8,059 bases of DNA from an archaeon (GTDB lineage: Archaea > Iainarchaeota > Iainarchaeia > Iainarchaeales > GCA-2688035). The first letter of the stretch is position 1. The number at the start of each line of letters is the position of its first letter. The notes beneath the pieces are model-generated. The model saw only the letters and a program-made list of their open reading frames with translations. It did not search any database and had not been told where the DNA came from. The stretch covers positions 1 to 8,059 of the forward strand of contig JASLNX010000069.1 in the NCBI GenBank assembly GCA_030745815.1. Direction: 5' to 3'. The position numbers and the translations under genes are program-made. Positions 1 through 6,495 of the stretch are shown here, in pieces.

Positions 1-1
1 A

Positions 2-1207
2 ACTCAAGTTCAACTTGGTGCGGATGGAAACTGTCAGTTTGCTAACCAGAGCTTCAATAACTATACATTTGGAGACGGTACAATCCTAACGGCTGGTAGT
101 AACACACCTGTATATGAAACAATGTTCTACGACGACGACAACACAAATATTGATAAAGCATGGGGATTCCAAACAATGGATGTAACTAATACATCGCTCA
201 ACGACACATACAAGTACGTAATGTATGTGAATGATGAGTCATCATACAAAGATGTATACCTCCTATTGGACGGAAGTACCAACTTTACCAATGAGTTTTC
301 GACGACAGACGTTGACTTCAACGGAACAAACTATACCAATAATACCATAATAACAAACACATACTATAGCCACAATAACACGGCTGAAACGGGATATAGG
401 CAAGATCTAGACTCTACCTTCTATGTTCCAGATCACACTGCGTTGGGTTTCAATCCGACAGACACTACGTACATGGTGGCTACATTTGGTTTCGATACAA
501 ACAATTCCGGAACTGATGTGTATGCGTATATTGGTACAGAAGACAACGAACTGATAACGTTGCCAAATTCAGACATGACAGGTTACCCTGCACAGGTTGA
601 TATCAACCGTTTGTACGGGTGGTCTTTGAGGTCTGATAGTCCAGACAACCAGTCAGCAGCGACTTGGTTGGACTACGGTGGAAAAGTAGAAATCATTTCA
701 ACTGACTCTGCCGGGGACTACGTAAAGGTAACAGTTCCAGAGTCACAGCTCTACCTAAAGTTTGCTGTTCTCGGTGAAGGCACCGTAACAACAGCAGCTG
801 GCGGAACCACTTTCACAGGACTTGCCGAGGGCGAATCAGGTGAAGAGGGTGCCACTAAGGTAACAGTTGATGCGATCGCAGGTGGCGTTTGCCCAGCAGC
901 GGGTGGCGCAGTTGCAGATCCAGCAGTAGCACAGGAAATTGTCCCAGTAGGTCAATTAGTATTCCTAGATACACCAGAACCAGCAGGAGCTCACATTATT
1001 GTGGGTGGTTGGCTAGTCAACAAGTTGGTTTCATCTTCAACTTCACTTGGTGAAGGAGAAGGTACACTAGGGGAAGCATTGACAACTAGTGGAGACAGAG
1101 TTGTACAGTTGCTCGGTAACGGTGACATAATTGTTGCAGGTTACGCTGCTGCTGATACAAAGCTGGCTGCAAACGATCTAATCGACGCACTTGACGCGTT
1201 GAGCTAA
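2..1207 (+). CDS. S-layer-type surface glycoprotein, 3' part (5' end outside window)
   Basis: The frame is open from the left edge (first complete codon at position 2) to a TAA at 1205-1207, giving 401 residues, so the ATG at 122 is internal and the real start lies upstream. The first 230 or so residues are rich in Asn, Thr, Asp, Ser, Tyr and Gly and hold about 11 N-X-S/T sequons (for example NQS, NYT, NTS, NDT, NFT, NGT, NNT), as expected of an extracellular N-glycosylated protein. The last 120 residues are sequon-free and resemble the C-terminal domain of archaeal (methanococcal-type) S-layer proteins: a GQLVFLD strand, then HIIVGGWLVNKLV, then GDIIVAGYAAADTKLAANDL and a final helix. No C-terminal membrane helix or sorting tail is visible, so attachment must use other means. 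Two Cys are present (in-window residues 11 and 297). It probably forms the cell's outer protein lattice. The family call is from motif recall, not from a search. Confidence 0.8.
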   Translation, partial: TQVQLGADGNCQFANQSFNNYTFGDGTILTAGSNTPVYETMFYDDDNTNIDKAWGFQTMDVTNTSLNDTYKYVMYVNDESSYKDVYLLLDGSTNFTNEFSTTDVDFNGTNYTNNTIITNTYYSHNNTAETGYRQDLDSTFYVPDHTALGFNPTDTTYMVATFGFDTNNSGTDVYAYIGTEDNELITLPNSDMTGYPAQVDINRLYGWSLRSDSPDNQSAATWLDYGGKVEIISTDSAGDYVKVTVPESQLYLKFAVLGEGTVTTAAGGTTFTGLAEGESGEEGATKVTVDAIAGGVCPAAGGAVADPAVAQEIVPVGQLVFLDTPEPAGAHIIVGGWLVNKLVSSSTSLGEGEGTLGEALTTSGDRVVQLLGNGDIIVAGYAAADTKLAANDLIDALDALS

Positions 1208-1289
1208 GTCTGTTGAAAAACGATTGGTGTCAAAACCAATCATTTTTCCCTTTTTTTCTTTTTTTAACGTTTTTTCTGAGAAAACAGAC
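1208..1289. repeat. Nested inverted repeat surrounding the terminator
   Basis: GTCTGTT (1208-1214) is the reverse complement of AACAGAC (1283-1289), and AAAAACG (1216-1222) is the reverse complement of CGTTTTT (1268-1274). Together they form an outer imperfect stem, with 1 nt unpaired on the left and 8 nt on the right, that encloses the inner terminator hairpin at 1222-1241. The left arm begins directly after the S-layer TAA. It may protect the 3' end of the mRNA or be a remnant of a duplicated terminator; function is inferred only. Confidence 0.5.
1222..1265 (+). terminator. Hairpin plus T-tract terminator of the S-layer gene
   Basis: A 7-bp perfect stem, GATTGGT (1222-1228) with ACCAATC (1235-1241), closes a 6-nt loop. 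It is followed by a T-rich run at 1243-1265 broken only by CCC and C. Archaeal RNA polymerase terminates on T-tracts, and the site lies 15 nt after the S-layer stop codon, so this is a convincing terminator for a highly expressed gene. Confidence 0.75.
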
Positions 1290-1296
1290 TATTGTT

Positions 1297-1306
1297 ATGT
1301 ATAAGT
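1297..1306 (+). promoter_or_regulatory. Possible TATA box for the 1365-2980 gene pair
   Basis: The sequence ATGTATAAGT lies about 60 nt upstream of the ATG at 1365 and would place a transcription start near 1328, giving a 5' leader of 35-40 nt. A second AT-rich stretch at 1335-1344 (TTTTTATTAG) lies about 25 nt before the ATG and would instead give a leaderless mRNA. No Shine-Dalgarno-like sequence precedes this ATG, which slightly favours the leaderless option. The choice is unresolved. Confidence 0.3.
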
Positions 1307-1364
1307 TATTCTTTTTCCTAATCTTTTGAATCCTTTTTTATTAGTTTTGCATTACTTCTAACTT

Positions 1365-1982
1365 ATGGCTTTTAACTCGCGAAAGACCGTTGTCTATGCT
1401 ATCTTAGTTGTGCTGATTATAATCTTTGTTGCAGCAATTTTAGCAGGCCCGGCAGAAAATTTTAATGTAGTAAGGTCTGAAGGTGTTTTATTTATGTCAA
1501 ACACCGGGTCCCCTTTGGAACTCATTCCAGGGATTGCTGGTGAAAACGAGTTTATTGTAAGTTCAGAAATTTACGAAGCAGGCAATACTGTAAATCCATT
1601 TATGTTAAACGCTTCAAACCTTTTTGTGGTTGTTCTTGTTGGGAATGGAAGGCAGGTTACCCAAGTGTTTAGAGTTGCAGATTCGCAGGGCAATACTCTT
1701 CACTGCCTTACAAATTATGGTGATTTCAGAACAGAGGAAAGACTTGAAGCAGGGCCCTGCAGTGAAATGCTTGAGTCTGATGAGAAGCCGGTTATTTTGA
1801 TTGAGTTTCCAGACTCAGCTATTACAGAGCCAACTGTGGAAATTTCAGACAAAAGAATTGTTGTAAAGAGCAACACTATTGACGCTTTGAACAACACAAG
1901 CTTTACTGTGTTAAGGGCGATGTTTAGTAATGCAGATGAAGTGCTTGCCAAGAGCAATGAGATTACTGGAATGCTTCGCTGA
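1365..1982 (+). CDS. Unrecognised membrane-anchored exported protein (205 aa)
   Basis: I do not recognise this family. Residues 1-7 are basic (SRK), followed by one strongly hydrophobic segment at about 9-27, which reads as an uncleaved signal anchor or signal peptide. The remaining 175 residues look soluble and beta-rich, with alternating hydrophobic strands (for example FVVVLVGNG at 87-95 and KPVILIEF at 141-148) and would sit outside the cell. Two Cys (114 and 132) could form a disulphide, and N-X-S/T sequons occur at 82, 176 and 177. The ATG at 1365 is chosen because it directly precedes the basic-hydrophobic signal. The flippase-like gene starts 5 nt after its stop, so the two are probably co-transcribed and may work together at the membrane. 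The call as an exported protein is firm; any finer role is unknown. Confidence 0.8.
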   Translation: MAFNSRKTVVYAILVVLIIIFVAAILAGPAENFNVVRSEGVLFMSNTGSPLELIPGIAGENEFIVSSEIYEAGNTVNPFMLNASNLFVVVLVGNGRQVTQVFRVADSQGNTLHCLTNYGDFRTEERLEAGPCSEMLESDEKPVILIEFPDSAITEPTVEISDKRIVVKSNTIDALNNTSFTVLRAMFSNADEVLAKSNEITGMLR

Positions 1983-1987
1983 TTACT

Positions 1988-2980
1988 ATGCAAAAACATC
2001 TCAAGAACGCGTTTATTGTCCTATTTTTTGTTTTTGCCCTGTTGGCAGTATTGGGAGGCCTTACCAACGCAACAGAAGTACTAAAATCAGTAAATATTGA
2101 ATTATTAGCTATTGCATGCATTTTTTTCATATTTTCCATTATTATATGGCTAATTCCATGGGCATACCTCATAAAAAAGCGCAATCCGGTAGGATTCAAG
2201 GATTCTATGATTATTGGTTTTTCCGCTGTTTACGCATCCCTTACCCCAATTCAGCTTGGAGCAGACATGCTTAGGGCAATGTCATTAAAGGAGCGTTTTA
2301 ATGTTCCTTACTCTGAATCAGTTTCCGCGTCCATGGTTGTAAAGGGGTTGAAGTTTCTTCTAATTTCCCTGTTTTCAGGAACAGTAATTCTTCTCTTTAT
2401 TTCCTCTGCAGAATACAGCGTCCTTATATTGGCAGGCCTTCTCTCAGGCTTTGCAGTAATTCTTCTTGCAACAGCACTCTTTCTTCTTCCGCTGAAAAAA
2501 AGTTTTGGACATAGAATTGCAAGAATTTTCAGACACTTTTCAGGAAAGATTCCCTTAGCAAAAAGACTTTGCAAATTCTTTGAATCTTACAGTGAGTATC
2601 TCCCAAGCCTTGGAAAAAAAAGCTTTCTAATAGCATTGCTATTTTCCGGCCTCTCCCTGGGCCTTGAATTCCTTGCCTTACTTTTTTCTTTTAAGGCCTT
2701 GTCAATTGTCATTCCAATTTATTCAGTTGCAGTGCTGTTCATTCTTGTTTCAATTCTTGAAAGAACTCCCTTTCTTCCGCGTGGAATTGGAGTGGTTGAA
2801 GGAATAGGTTTTGCGTTTCTTTCAATGCCAATTGCAGTTTCACCCCCGTCAATTCAGCAGATTGGGGCTCTACTAATTCTCTTTGACTTGGTTCGCCTTG
2901 TTGTACCGGCAGTTTCAAGTATTGCAGTTCACTTAGTTGTTGGCTTGAAAAAGAATTCAAATTATGCCAAACATCTTTGA
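1988..2980 (+). CDS. Flippase-like integral membrane protein (LPG-synthase TM / UPF0104 family)
   Basis: This 330-residue protein is made of roughly eight hydrophobic segments and carries the two signatures of the flippase-like/lysylphosphatidylglycerol-synthase transmembrane family. The first is SLTPIQLGADMLRA (84-97), followed by a helix with SESVSASMVVKGLKFL; the second is PFLPRGIGVVEG (261-272). Family members lacking the cytosolic aminoacyl-transferase domain, as here, are widespread in archaea, often beside glycosyltransferases, and are proposed to move or handle polyprenyl- or lipid-linked substrates; a biochemical role is seldom proven. The start is 5 nt after the preceding stop, indicating an operon with the exported protein at 1365-1982. 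Its last 24 bp overlap the 3' end of the opposite-strand GlcNAc-phosphate transferase gene. A link to glycolipid intermediates for surface glycosylation is an inference from this context. Confidence 0.85.
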   Translation: MQKHLKNAFIVLFFVFALLAVLGGLTNATEVLKSVNIELLAIACIFFIFSIIIWLIPWAYLIKKRNPVGFKDSMIIGFSAVYASLTPIQLGADMLRAMSLKERFNVPYSESVSASMVVKGLKFLLISLFSGTVILLFISSAEYSVLILAGLLSGFAVILLATALFLLPLKKSFGHRIARIFRHFSGKIPLAKRLCKFFESYSEYLPSLGKKSFLIALLFSGLSLGLEFLALLFSFKALSIVIPIYSVAVLFILVSILERTPFLPRGIGVVEGIGFAFLSMPIAVSPPSIQQIGALLILFDLVRLVVPAVSSIAVHLVVGLKKNSNYAKHL

Positions 2981-3919
2981 CCAGAAAAGGCAGTTTGCAA
3001 TTGTAACAACCCAAATTATTGTCACCACTTGCCACTCTTTTAGTGGACCAAATACTTTGAGAATAAGTTTTGCAAAGTCTAATTTTGAACCGTTTCCTGT
3101 TCTTGGAATTGTAAGCTTTCCATTTGGAAGAATAGCATAGGGCATTGTTTTGCTTTGGCTTACATCTCGTGGGTTTGTTAAAAGCTTTAGTAAAAAGAAG
3201 TCAACAAAGTGCGGCAGGAAAAACAGCGTTCCAAGAAGTATCATCTCAAACCGCTGGTTCATCACAAGTAAAGCGGCTATTGAACTTCCAATGAAAAGGG
3301 TTCCGCTGTCTCCTGGAAAAACTTTTGCAGGAAACTTGTTCCAAAACAAAAGTCCAAGAATCATTCCGTTTAAGGCAAGTGATAAAAGTACAAGATTTGG
3401 GTCAAGGCTTGTTGAAACAATTAATGTTACAAACAAAGATATGATCAGGCCTGAACCCACTTCCCATCCGTTAAGCCCGGCAAAGGTATTCTCAAATGAG
3501 GCAAGCCCTGCAACAAACAGTGCTACCATAATTGCCCAAACCGGGTCGTGGAAGTGAATTGCACCAAAAATAAGTGAAACAAAAATTACTGGAATGGCTC
3601 TAAAGGTCCAAGGGGTTGTTTTCATCATAAACTTGTGCTTTGTATCATCCATTAATCCAATGAATGCAAACGCACTAACAAGCAGACCGAAAATAAAGTA
3701 GAACATGTTAAACTCTTGTTGGAAAAGTAGGCCTATTGTGAGAATCGCAAACCACACAGGTACAAGAAGGGCAATTCCGGCGGCTTCTGGAATAATCCTT
3801 TGGTCAAGTTTGTTTATGTCCTTTCCAATTATTCCGTTTTTCTGATTGGATTTTGCGAAAAAGTAAACAAAAATAATTGATAACAAAAGCGGTACAAAAA
3901 ACATTATTAGTTCCATCAT
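2957..3919 (-). CDS. Polyprenyl-phosphate GlcNAc-1-phosphate transferase (AglH/DPAGT1-like, glycosyltransferase family 4)
   Basis: Family members move a sugar-1-phosphate from a UDP-sugar to a polyprenyl or dolichyl phosphate at the inner membrane face, the first step in building lipid-linked glycans. The 320-residue protein is multipass (about ten segments) and has the ordered motifs of the eukaryote/archaeal branch: GKDINKLDQRIIPEAAG (32-48), the catalytic Asp pair in LMDDTKHK (D91, D92), NTFAGLNGWEVG (144-155), VFPGDSGTLFIG (200-211) and PHFVDFFLL (236-244). The AGLNGWE form points to UDP-GlcNAc and the DPAGT1/AglH branch rather than MraY, though the exact sugar cannot be read from sequence. 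It is the third gene of the aRF1-truD operon. The first ATG at 3919 overlaps the truD stop by one base (TAATG), with AAGGTG upstream; a second ATG follows directly, so the true start may be either. Its 3' end overlaps the flippase-like gene. Confidence 0.88.
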   Translation of the reverse strand: MMELIMFFVPLLLSIIFVYFFAKSNQKNGIIGKDINKLDQRIIPEAAGIALLVPVWFAILTIGLLFQQEFNMFYFIFGLLVSAFAFIGLMDDTKHKFMMKTTPWTFRAIPVIFVSLIFGAIHFHDPVWAIMVALFVAGLASFENTFAGLNGWEVGSGLIISLFVTLIVSTSLDPNLVLLSLALNGMILGLLFWNKFPAKVFPGDSGTLFIGSSIAALLVMNQRFEMILLGTLFFLPHFVDFFLLKLLTNPRDVSQSKTMPYAILPNGKLTIPRTGNGSKLDFAKLILKVFGPLKEWQVVTIIWVVTIANCLFWSKMFGII

Positions 3920-3930
3920 TACTCCACCTT
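3914..3930 (-). promoter_or_regulatory. Ribosome binding site and TAATG stop-start junction, truD to transferase
   Basis: On the minus strand the sequence reads AAGGTGGAGTAATGATG. AGGTG matches the archaeal Shine-Dalgarno core, lying 5 nt from the first ATG and 8 nt from the second. The truD stop TAA shares its last A with the first ATG, an arrangement typical of coupled termination and re-initiation. The motif lies inside the last codons of truD. Confidence 0.65.
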
Positions 3931-5172
3931 CATTAGCTCCCTTAAAACAGTTGTTGCATAACTTCCTTTTTTTAGTTCAAACGAAATTTTTGCAAACCTT
4001 TTTCCTTCATAAAACTCATCCTCTCCGGTTTCCAAAAACTTTAGATTTTGAGGCTGCAAAACAATTTCTCGCCTTGCTCCCTTTGAAGAAAGTTCAGGCA
4101 TTTCTTTTACCTTGAAATCCTTCAAAGAAATTTCTTCAGCCCCCAGAACAGATTTTTCTATTTCGCCAGGCTCTCCTTCTGAAAATTTGGACTCAAATCC
4201 AAACAATGGAGCGCTTGGCTGACCGTTCAATAATATATCTCCCTTCACTTTTTTTAAACCCCACCCAAGTGCAAGCCGTTCACTTATAACCCGATTAAAC
4301 AAATAGCTTTGGTAAGCGTGAGTAAACAAATACCTTAAGGCCTTAGGAAGTTCCCTAAATGCCCCAACAAAATCTTTTGGAGATTTACAAAGATAGTGAA
4401 TTATAGCTCGCTCATACCTAAACTTTACTGGAAATTCCTTGCTTGCCGTTGAAAAGTCGCCGCTCTTTGCAAGTTCAAGCCTTGCAACCTTGATGTCTTC
4501 GTCCTCTCGTGGAAAGGTAGCTGTTAAGTAAAGCATTATTGCCTTTTCAGGATTACCGTTTACAAATTCTTTTCCAACAAGGTGGGTAACCTTTCTAACC
4601 CCGCCAAACCTTTGTTCTCCAAAGAAATTTGCAATCCCGCCTTTTTTAACTTCTGAGAAGAAAGCAGTTATTCGTTTCTTAATTTCTTTTTCATCCAAAT
4701 CAATGTCTCTTATAATAATTGTAAACCTGTTGCCTGAAAGATCCCCAATTTCAACCCTTTCATCACTCCACTCTGGGTTTCGCAAATCAATTCCTCTTGA
4801 TGAAAACATAGCAAGCCTTTCAAGGTTTGGGTCAAAGATTGAAATTCTTTGACAGGTTACTGCGCGCTTGTCCTTTAAGCCGGCATATCCAATTCGCTTT
4901 TTGCTGCATTGCAAAAATCTTGAGATTCTGCTAATGCAAAAGTTTAGGTCCTTATTTATTTTTTCAAGGTCAAGGTAAAGTTGTTCCTCTTCTTTTCTCT
5001 TTGGAATTTTTAGACCTGACTCGTGCTTTTCCCAGCCGTACTCTCCAATAAACCGGTTTACTTCGCAGACTCTTCCACTTGGAGTAACTTCTTCTACAAC
5101 AAAATCAGTGTACCTTCTCTTTATCTGCCCGCCAATGCCCTTGCAGTTTGTTGAATAAGTGTCTTTACTCAT
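3919..5172 (-). CDS. truD: tRNA pseudouridine synthase D (TruD / Pus7 family)
   Basis: TruD isomerises uridine to pseudouridine in tRNA, classically at position 13; archaeal and eukaryotic members can also act at position 35 of some tRNAs. The 417-residue protein shows family motifs in order: RYTDFVVEEV (20-29); the catalytic motif YAGLKDKRAVTCQ (96-108) with the nucleophile at D101; GDLSGNRFTIIIRD (143-156); and IANFFGEQRFGG (180-191). It also has the C-terminal HAYQSYLFNRVIS helix. The length fits archaeal family members. The ATG at 5172 lies 5 nt after the aRF1 stop, with AGGT 7 nt upstream of it as the likely ribosome binding site overlapping the end of aRF1. It is the middle gene of a minus-strand operon and its stop overlaps the next start by one base. 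Nothing appears truncated; the identification is firm. Confidence 0.96.
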   Translation of the reverse strand: MSKDTYSTNCKGIGGQIKRRYTDFVVEEVTPSGRVCEVNRFIGEYGWEKHESGLKIPKRKEEEQLYLDLEKINKDLNFCISRISRFLQCSKKRIGYAGLKDKRAVTCQRISIFDPNLERLAMFSSRGIDLRNPEWSDERVEIGDLSGNRFTIIIRDIDLDEKEIKKRITAFFSEVKKGGIANFFGEQRFGGVRKVTHLVGKEFVNGNPEKAIMLYLTATFPREDEDIKVARLELAKSGDFSTASKEFPVKFRYERAIIHYLCKSPKDFVGAFRELPKALRYLFTHAYQSYLFNRVISERLALGWGLKKVKGDILLNGQPSAPLFGFESKFSEGEPGEIEKSVLGAEEISLKDFKVKEMPELSSKGARREIVLQPQNLKFLETGEDEFYEGKRFAKISFELKKGSYATTVLRELMKVE

Positions 5173-5177
5173 GGCCC

Positions 5178-6428
5178 TTACCTGAACCTTAAGATTGCAC
5201 CGATTCCGCCAAATCCCTTTAGGAACTGTTCGCCTTCTGATGTATCTGTACTAATGATTTTTGTTTCAGTGCCTGTGCTCATAGCCTTTTCAACCATCCA
5301 GTCTGTGTAGTCAACTTCTTCCATTAGTTCCACACCAGAATCGCATTTTTTGCACTTGTGCTTGCTGTGATCAAACTTTAACAGGTCTTTAATTACAACT
5401 TCTTCTTCAGTATCACAGGAATTGCATTTGAACTTATAAACCATCCACTCAATTTCTTCACTTAAAAGTAAAGTTTTAACTTTCCCAACAGTAAGAGCTT
5501 CTTCCACTTCTTGTTGACCGTAAGCCGCTAGCCCACCTGATTTTACAACTTCCCCCAGAAAATCGTTTACAATGCTTTTTTCTTTTGTGATTTCAGCGTC
5601 TCTTAAAATTTCTCCACTTTTGTTTACGGCTTCTCGTATTCCACTTTCGTCAGTATAAGACGTGTCAATTATTCCAAGAACCTTTTCTTTTAGCCGGTGG
5701 TCCAAACGATCTTGGTTCATAAAATAGTTTTTTGTTATACCTGGCCCTGAAATAAGAAGGCCCTTTAATTTGTCCCCGTATGGAATAAATATCTCAGTTA
5801 GCTTGGTGCCAATCCTTTTGTAAAAATCGTTTACCGCATCCTCATGAAGCCTTTCAAACCTTTGCGCTGACTGCCCTCCAGCCCTGTGCTTTCCGCTTAT
5901 GCCTGAAGTAAAGTGCCCAAGGATTTCATACTTTTTTCCAACAAGAATAGCAATCGTGGATTCCTTGTTGTCAATTGTGAGAATTCCAAAAACATCAGTT
6001 GGGGCAACCATTTCTTCAAGCGGTACAAGATGAAACTGCGAGTCGCACCAGTAGAGCTTTGTCTTAAGCTCTCTTGGCGGTTTTATTGTAAAGAGCCTTA
6101 TGTCGCTTTTTCCTTCCTGTTCTGAAACGTTTCCTGAAAAAACAACAAGGCCTTTTTCAGGCAGCTTGAAGTTAATTTGTTTTAAGAAATTGTTAAGCTT
6201 CCTTAAACTGCCCTGAACGTTCTTTCTTGTTGTAGGGCTTTTAATGTTGCTGCTTTGGCTAAGCTCTTCAGTTATTTGGGCCATGACACTGCTTCGGTCT
6301 ACTGCGGGTGGAAGGTAAAGAGAAATTAGTTCTGTTCCTCGGCCTTTGAATTGCTTCATTTTCTTCAGTTTTTTCTTAAAGATAAGTACTTCGGCCTCGT
6401 TTACCTCTTCTAAATGACTGTTTTTCAT
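5178..6428 (-). CDS. prf1: Archaeal peptide chain release factor 1 (aRF1)
   Basis: aRF1 reads all three stop codons in the ribosomal A site and triggers peptide release. From the ATG at 6428 it is 416 residues, the usual family length. Counting from that ATG, the N domain holds the stop-recognition motifs NIKS (61-64) and YWCDSQF (126-132). The M domain carries the catalytic loop GKHRAGGQSAQRF, with GGQ at 184-186. The C domain contains an apparent zinc ribbon with two CxxC pairs (CNSC and CKKC). A TTG at 6437 would add three residues (M-I-N), but the ATG is preferred because GGTTGATC, resembling the archaeal ribosome-binding consensus, lies just before it. It heads an operon with truD and the AglH-like transferase and is divergent from the UMP kinase gene. 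All key residues are present and the identification is firm; only the start is uncertain. Confidence 0.97.
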   Translation of the reverse strand: MKNSHLEEVNEAEVLIFKKKLKKMKQFKGRGTELISLYLPPAVDRSSVMAQITEELSQSSNIKSPTTRKNVQGSLRKLNNFLKQINFKLPEKGLVVFSGNVSEQEGKSDIRLFTIKPPRELKTKLYWCDSQFHLVPLEEMVAPTDVFGILTIDNKESTIAILVGKKYEILGHFTSGISGKHRAGGQSAQRFERLHEDAVNDFYKRIGTKLTEIFIPYGDKLKGLLISGPGITKNYFMNQDRLDHRLKEKVLGIIDTSYTDESGIREAVNKSGEILRDAEITKEKSIVNDFLGEVVKSGGLAAYGQQEVEEALTVGKVKTLLLSEEIEWMVYKFKCNSCDTEEEVVIKDLLKFDHSKHKCKKCDSGVELMEEVDYTDWMVEKAMSTGTETKIISTDTSEGEQFLKGFGGIGAILRFR

Positions 6429-6438
6429 GTTGATCAAC
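6429..6438. promoter_or_regulatory. Palindrome at the aRF1 ribosome binding site, possible operator
   Basis: GTTGATCAAC is a perfect 10-bp palindrome directly abutting the aRF1 ATG at 6428. It overlaps the presumed ribosome-binding sequence and lies about 15 nt, centre to centre, from the palindromic TATA box at 6444-6453. It may be a regulator site or may simply reflect the TGATC of an archaeal Shine-Dalgarno region; the sequence alone cannot decide. Confidence 0.3.
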
Positions 6439-6443
6439 CCAAC

Positions 6444-6453
6444 TATTTAAATA
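6444..6453 (+). promoter_or_regulatory. TATA-like box for the UMP kinase gene
   Basis: TATTTAAATA is a perfect 10-bp palindrome and a strong archaeal box A match. It is centred 47-48 nt before the ATG at 6496. A start near 6474 would give a leader of about 22 nt that contains GGTG (6487-6490), 5 nt before the ATG. Because it is symmetric it could also recruit TBP for the opposite direction. Confidence 0.55.
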
Positions 6454-6468
6454 AAAGATTACATTACA

Positions 6469-6476
6469 TTATTTAA
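6469..6476 (-). promoter_or_regulatory. TATA-like box for the aRF1 operon
   Basis: On the minus strand TTAAATAA lies 41-48 nt upstream of the aRF1 ATG. A start 25 nt downstream would fall near 6447 and give a leader of about 19 nt containing the GGTTGATC ribosome-binding sequence. The palindromic TATTTAAATA at 6444-6453 is too near the ATG to serve this direction well unless the mRNA is nearly leaderless. Confidence 0.45.
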
Positions 6477-6495
6477 CTCATGGTTTGGTGTTAAA

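Noticed and set aside
122..1207. The ATG at 122 as the start of the S-layer gene
   Set aside because: The same frame is open back to the window edge and encodes Asn/Thr-rich sequence with sequons like the rest, so this Met is internal.
1715..2199. Two minus-strand frames (94 and 78 residues) over the exported and flippase-like genes
   Set aside because: They are antisense to genes with clear membrane and family features, overlap each other in different frames, and show no motif.
2946..2955. T-rich tract after the transferase stop as a terminator on the minus strand
   Set aside because: It is only TTCTTTTTC with no hairpin, and lies inside the flippase-like coding region, where Lys codons explain it.
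2739..3035. 98-residue minus-strand open frame over the flippase-like gene end
   Set aside because: It is antisense to the conserved PFLPRGIGVVEG region and its Gln/Glu/Leu-rich product reflects that reversed frame. It is a shadow.
3150..3557. 135-residue plus-strand open frame
   Set aside because: It lies wholly antisense to the well-supported AglH-like gene, has a low-complexity Lys/Ser/Pro-rich product with no motif, and has no upstream promoter or ribosome binding site that I can see.
6459..6471. ATTACATTACATT short tandem repeat between the divergent promoters
   Set aside because: Just over two and a half copies of a 5-bp AT-rich unit are expected by chance in such sequence; no array or attachment site is suggested.
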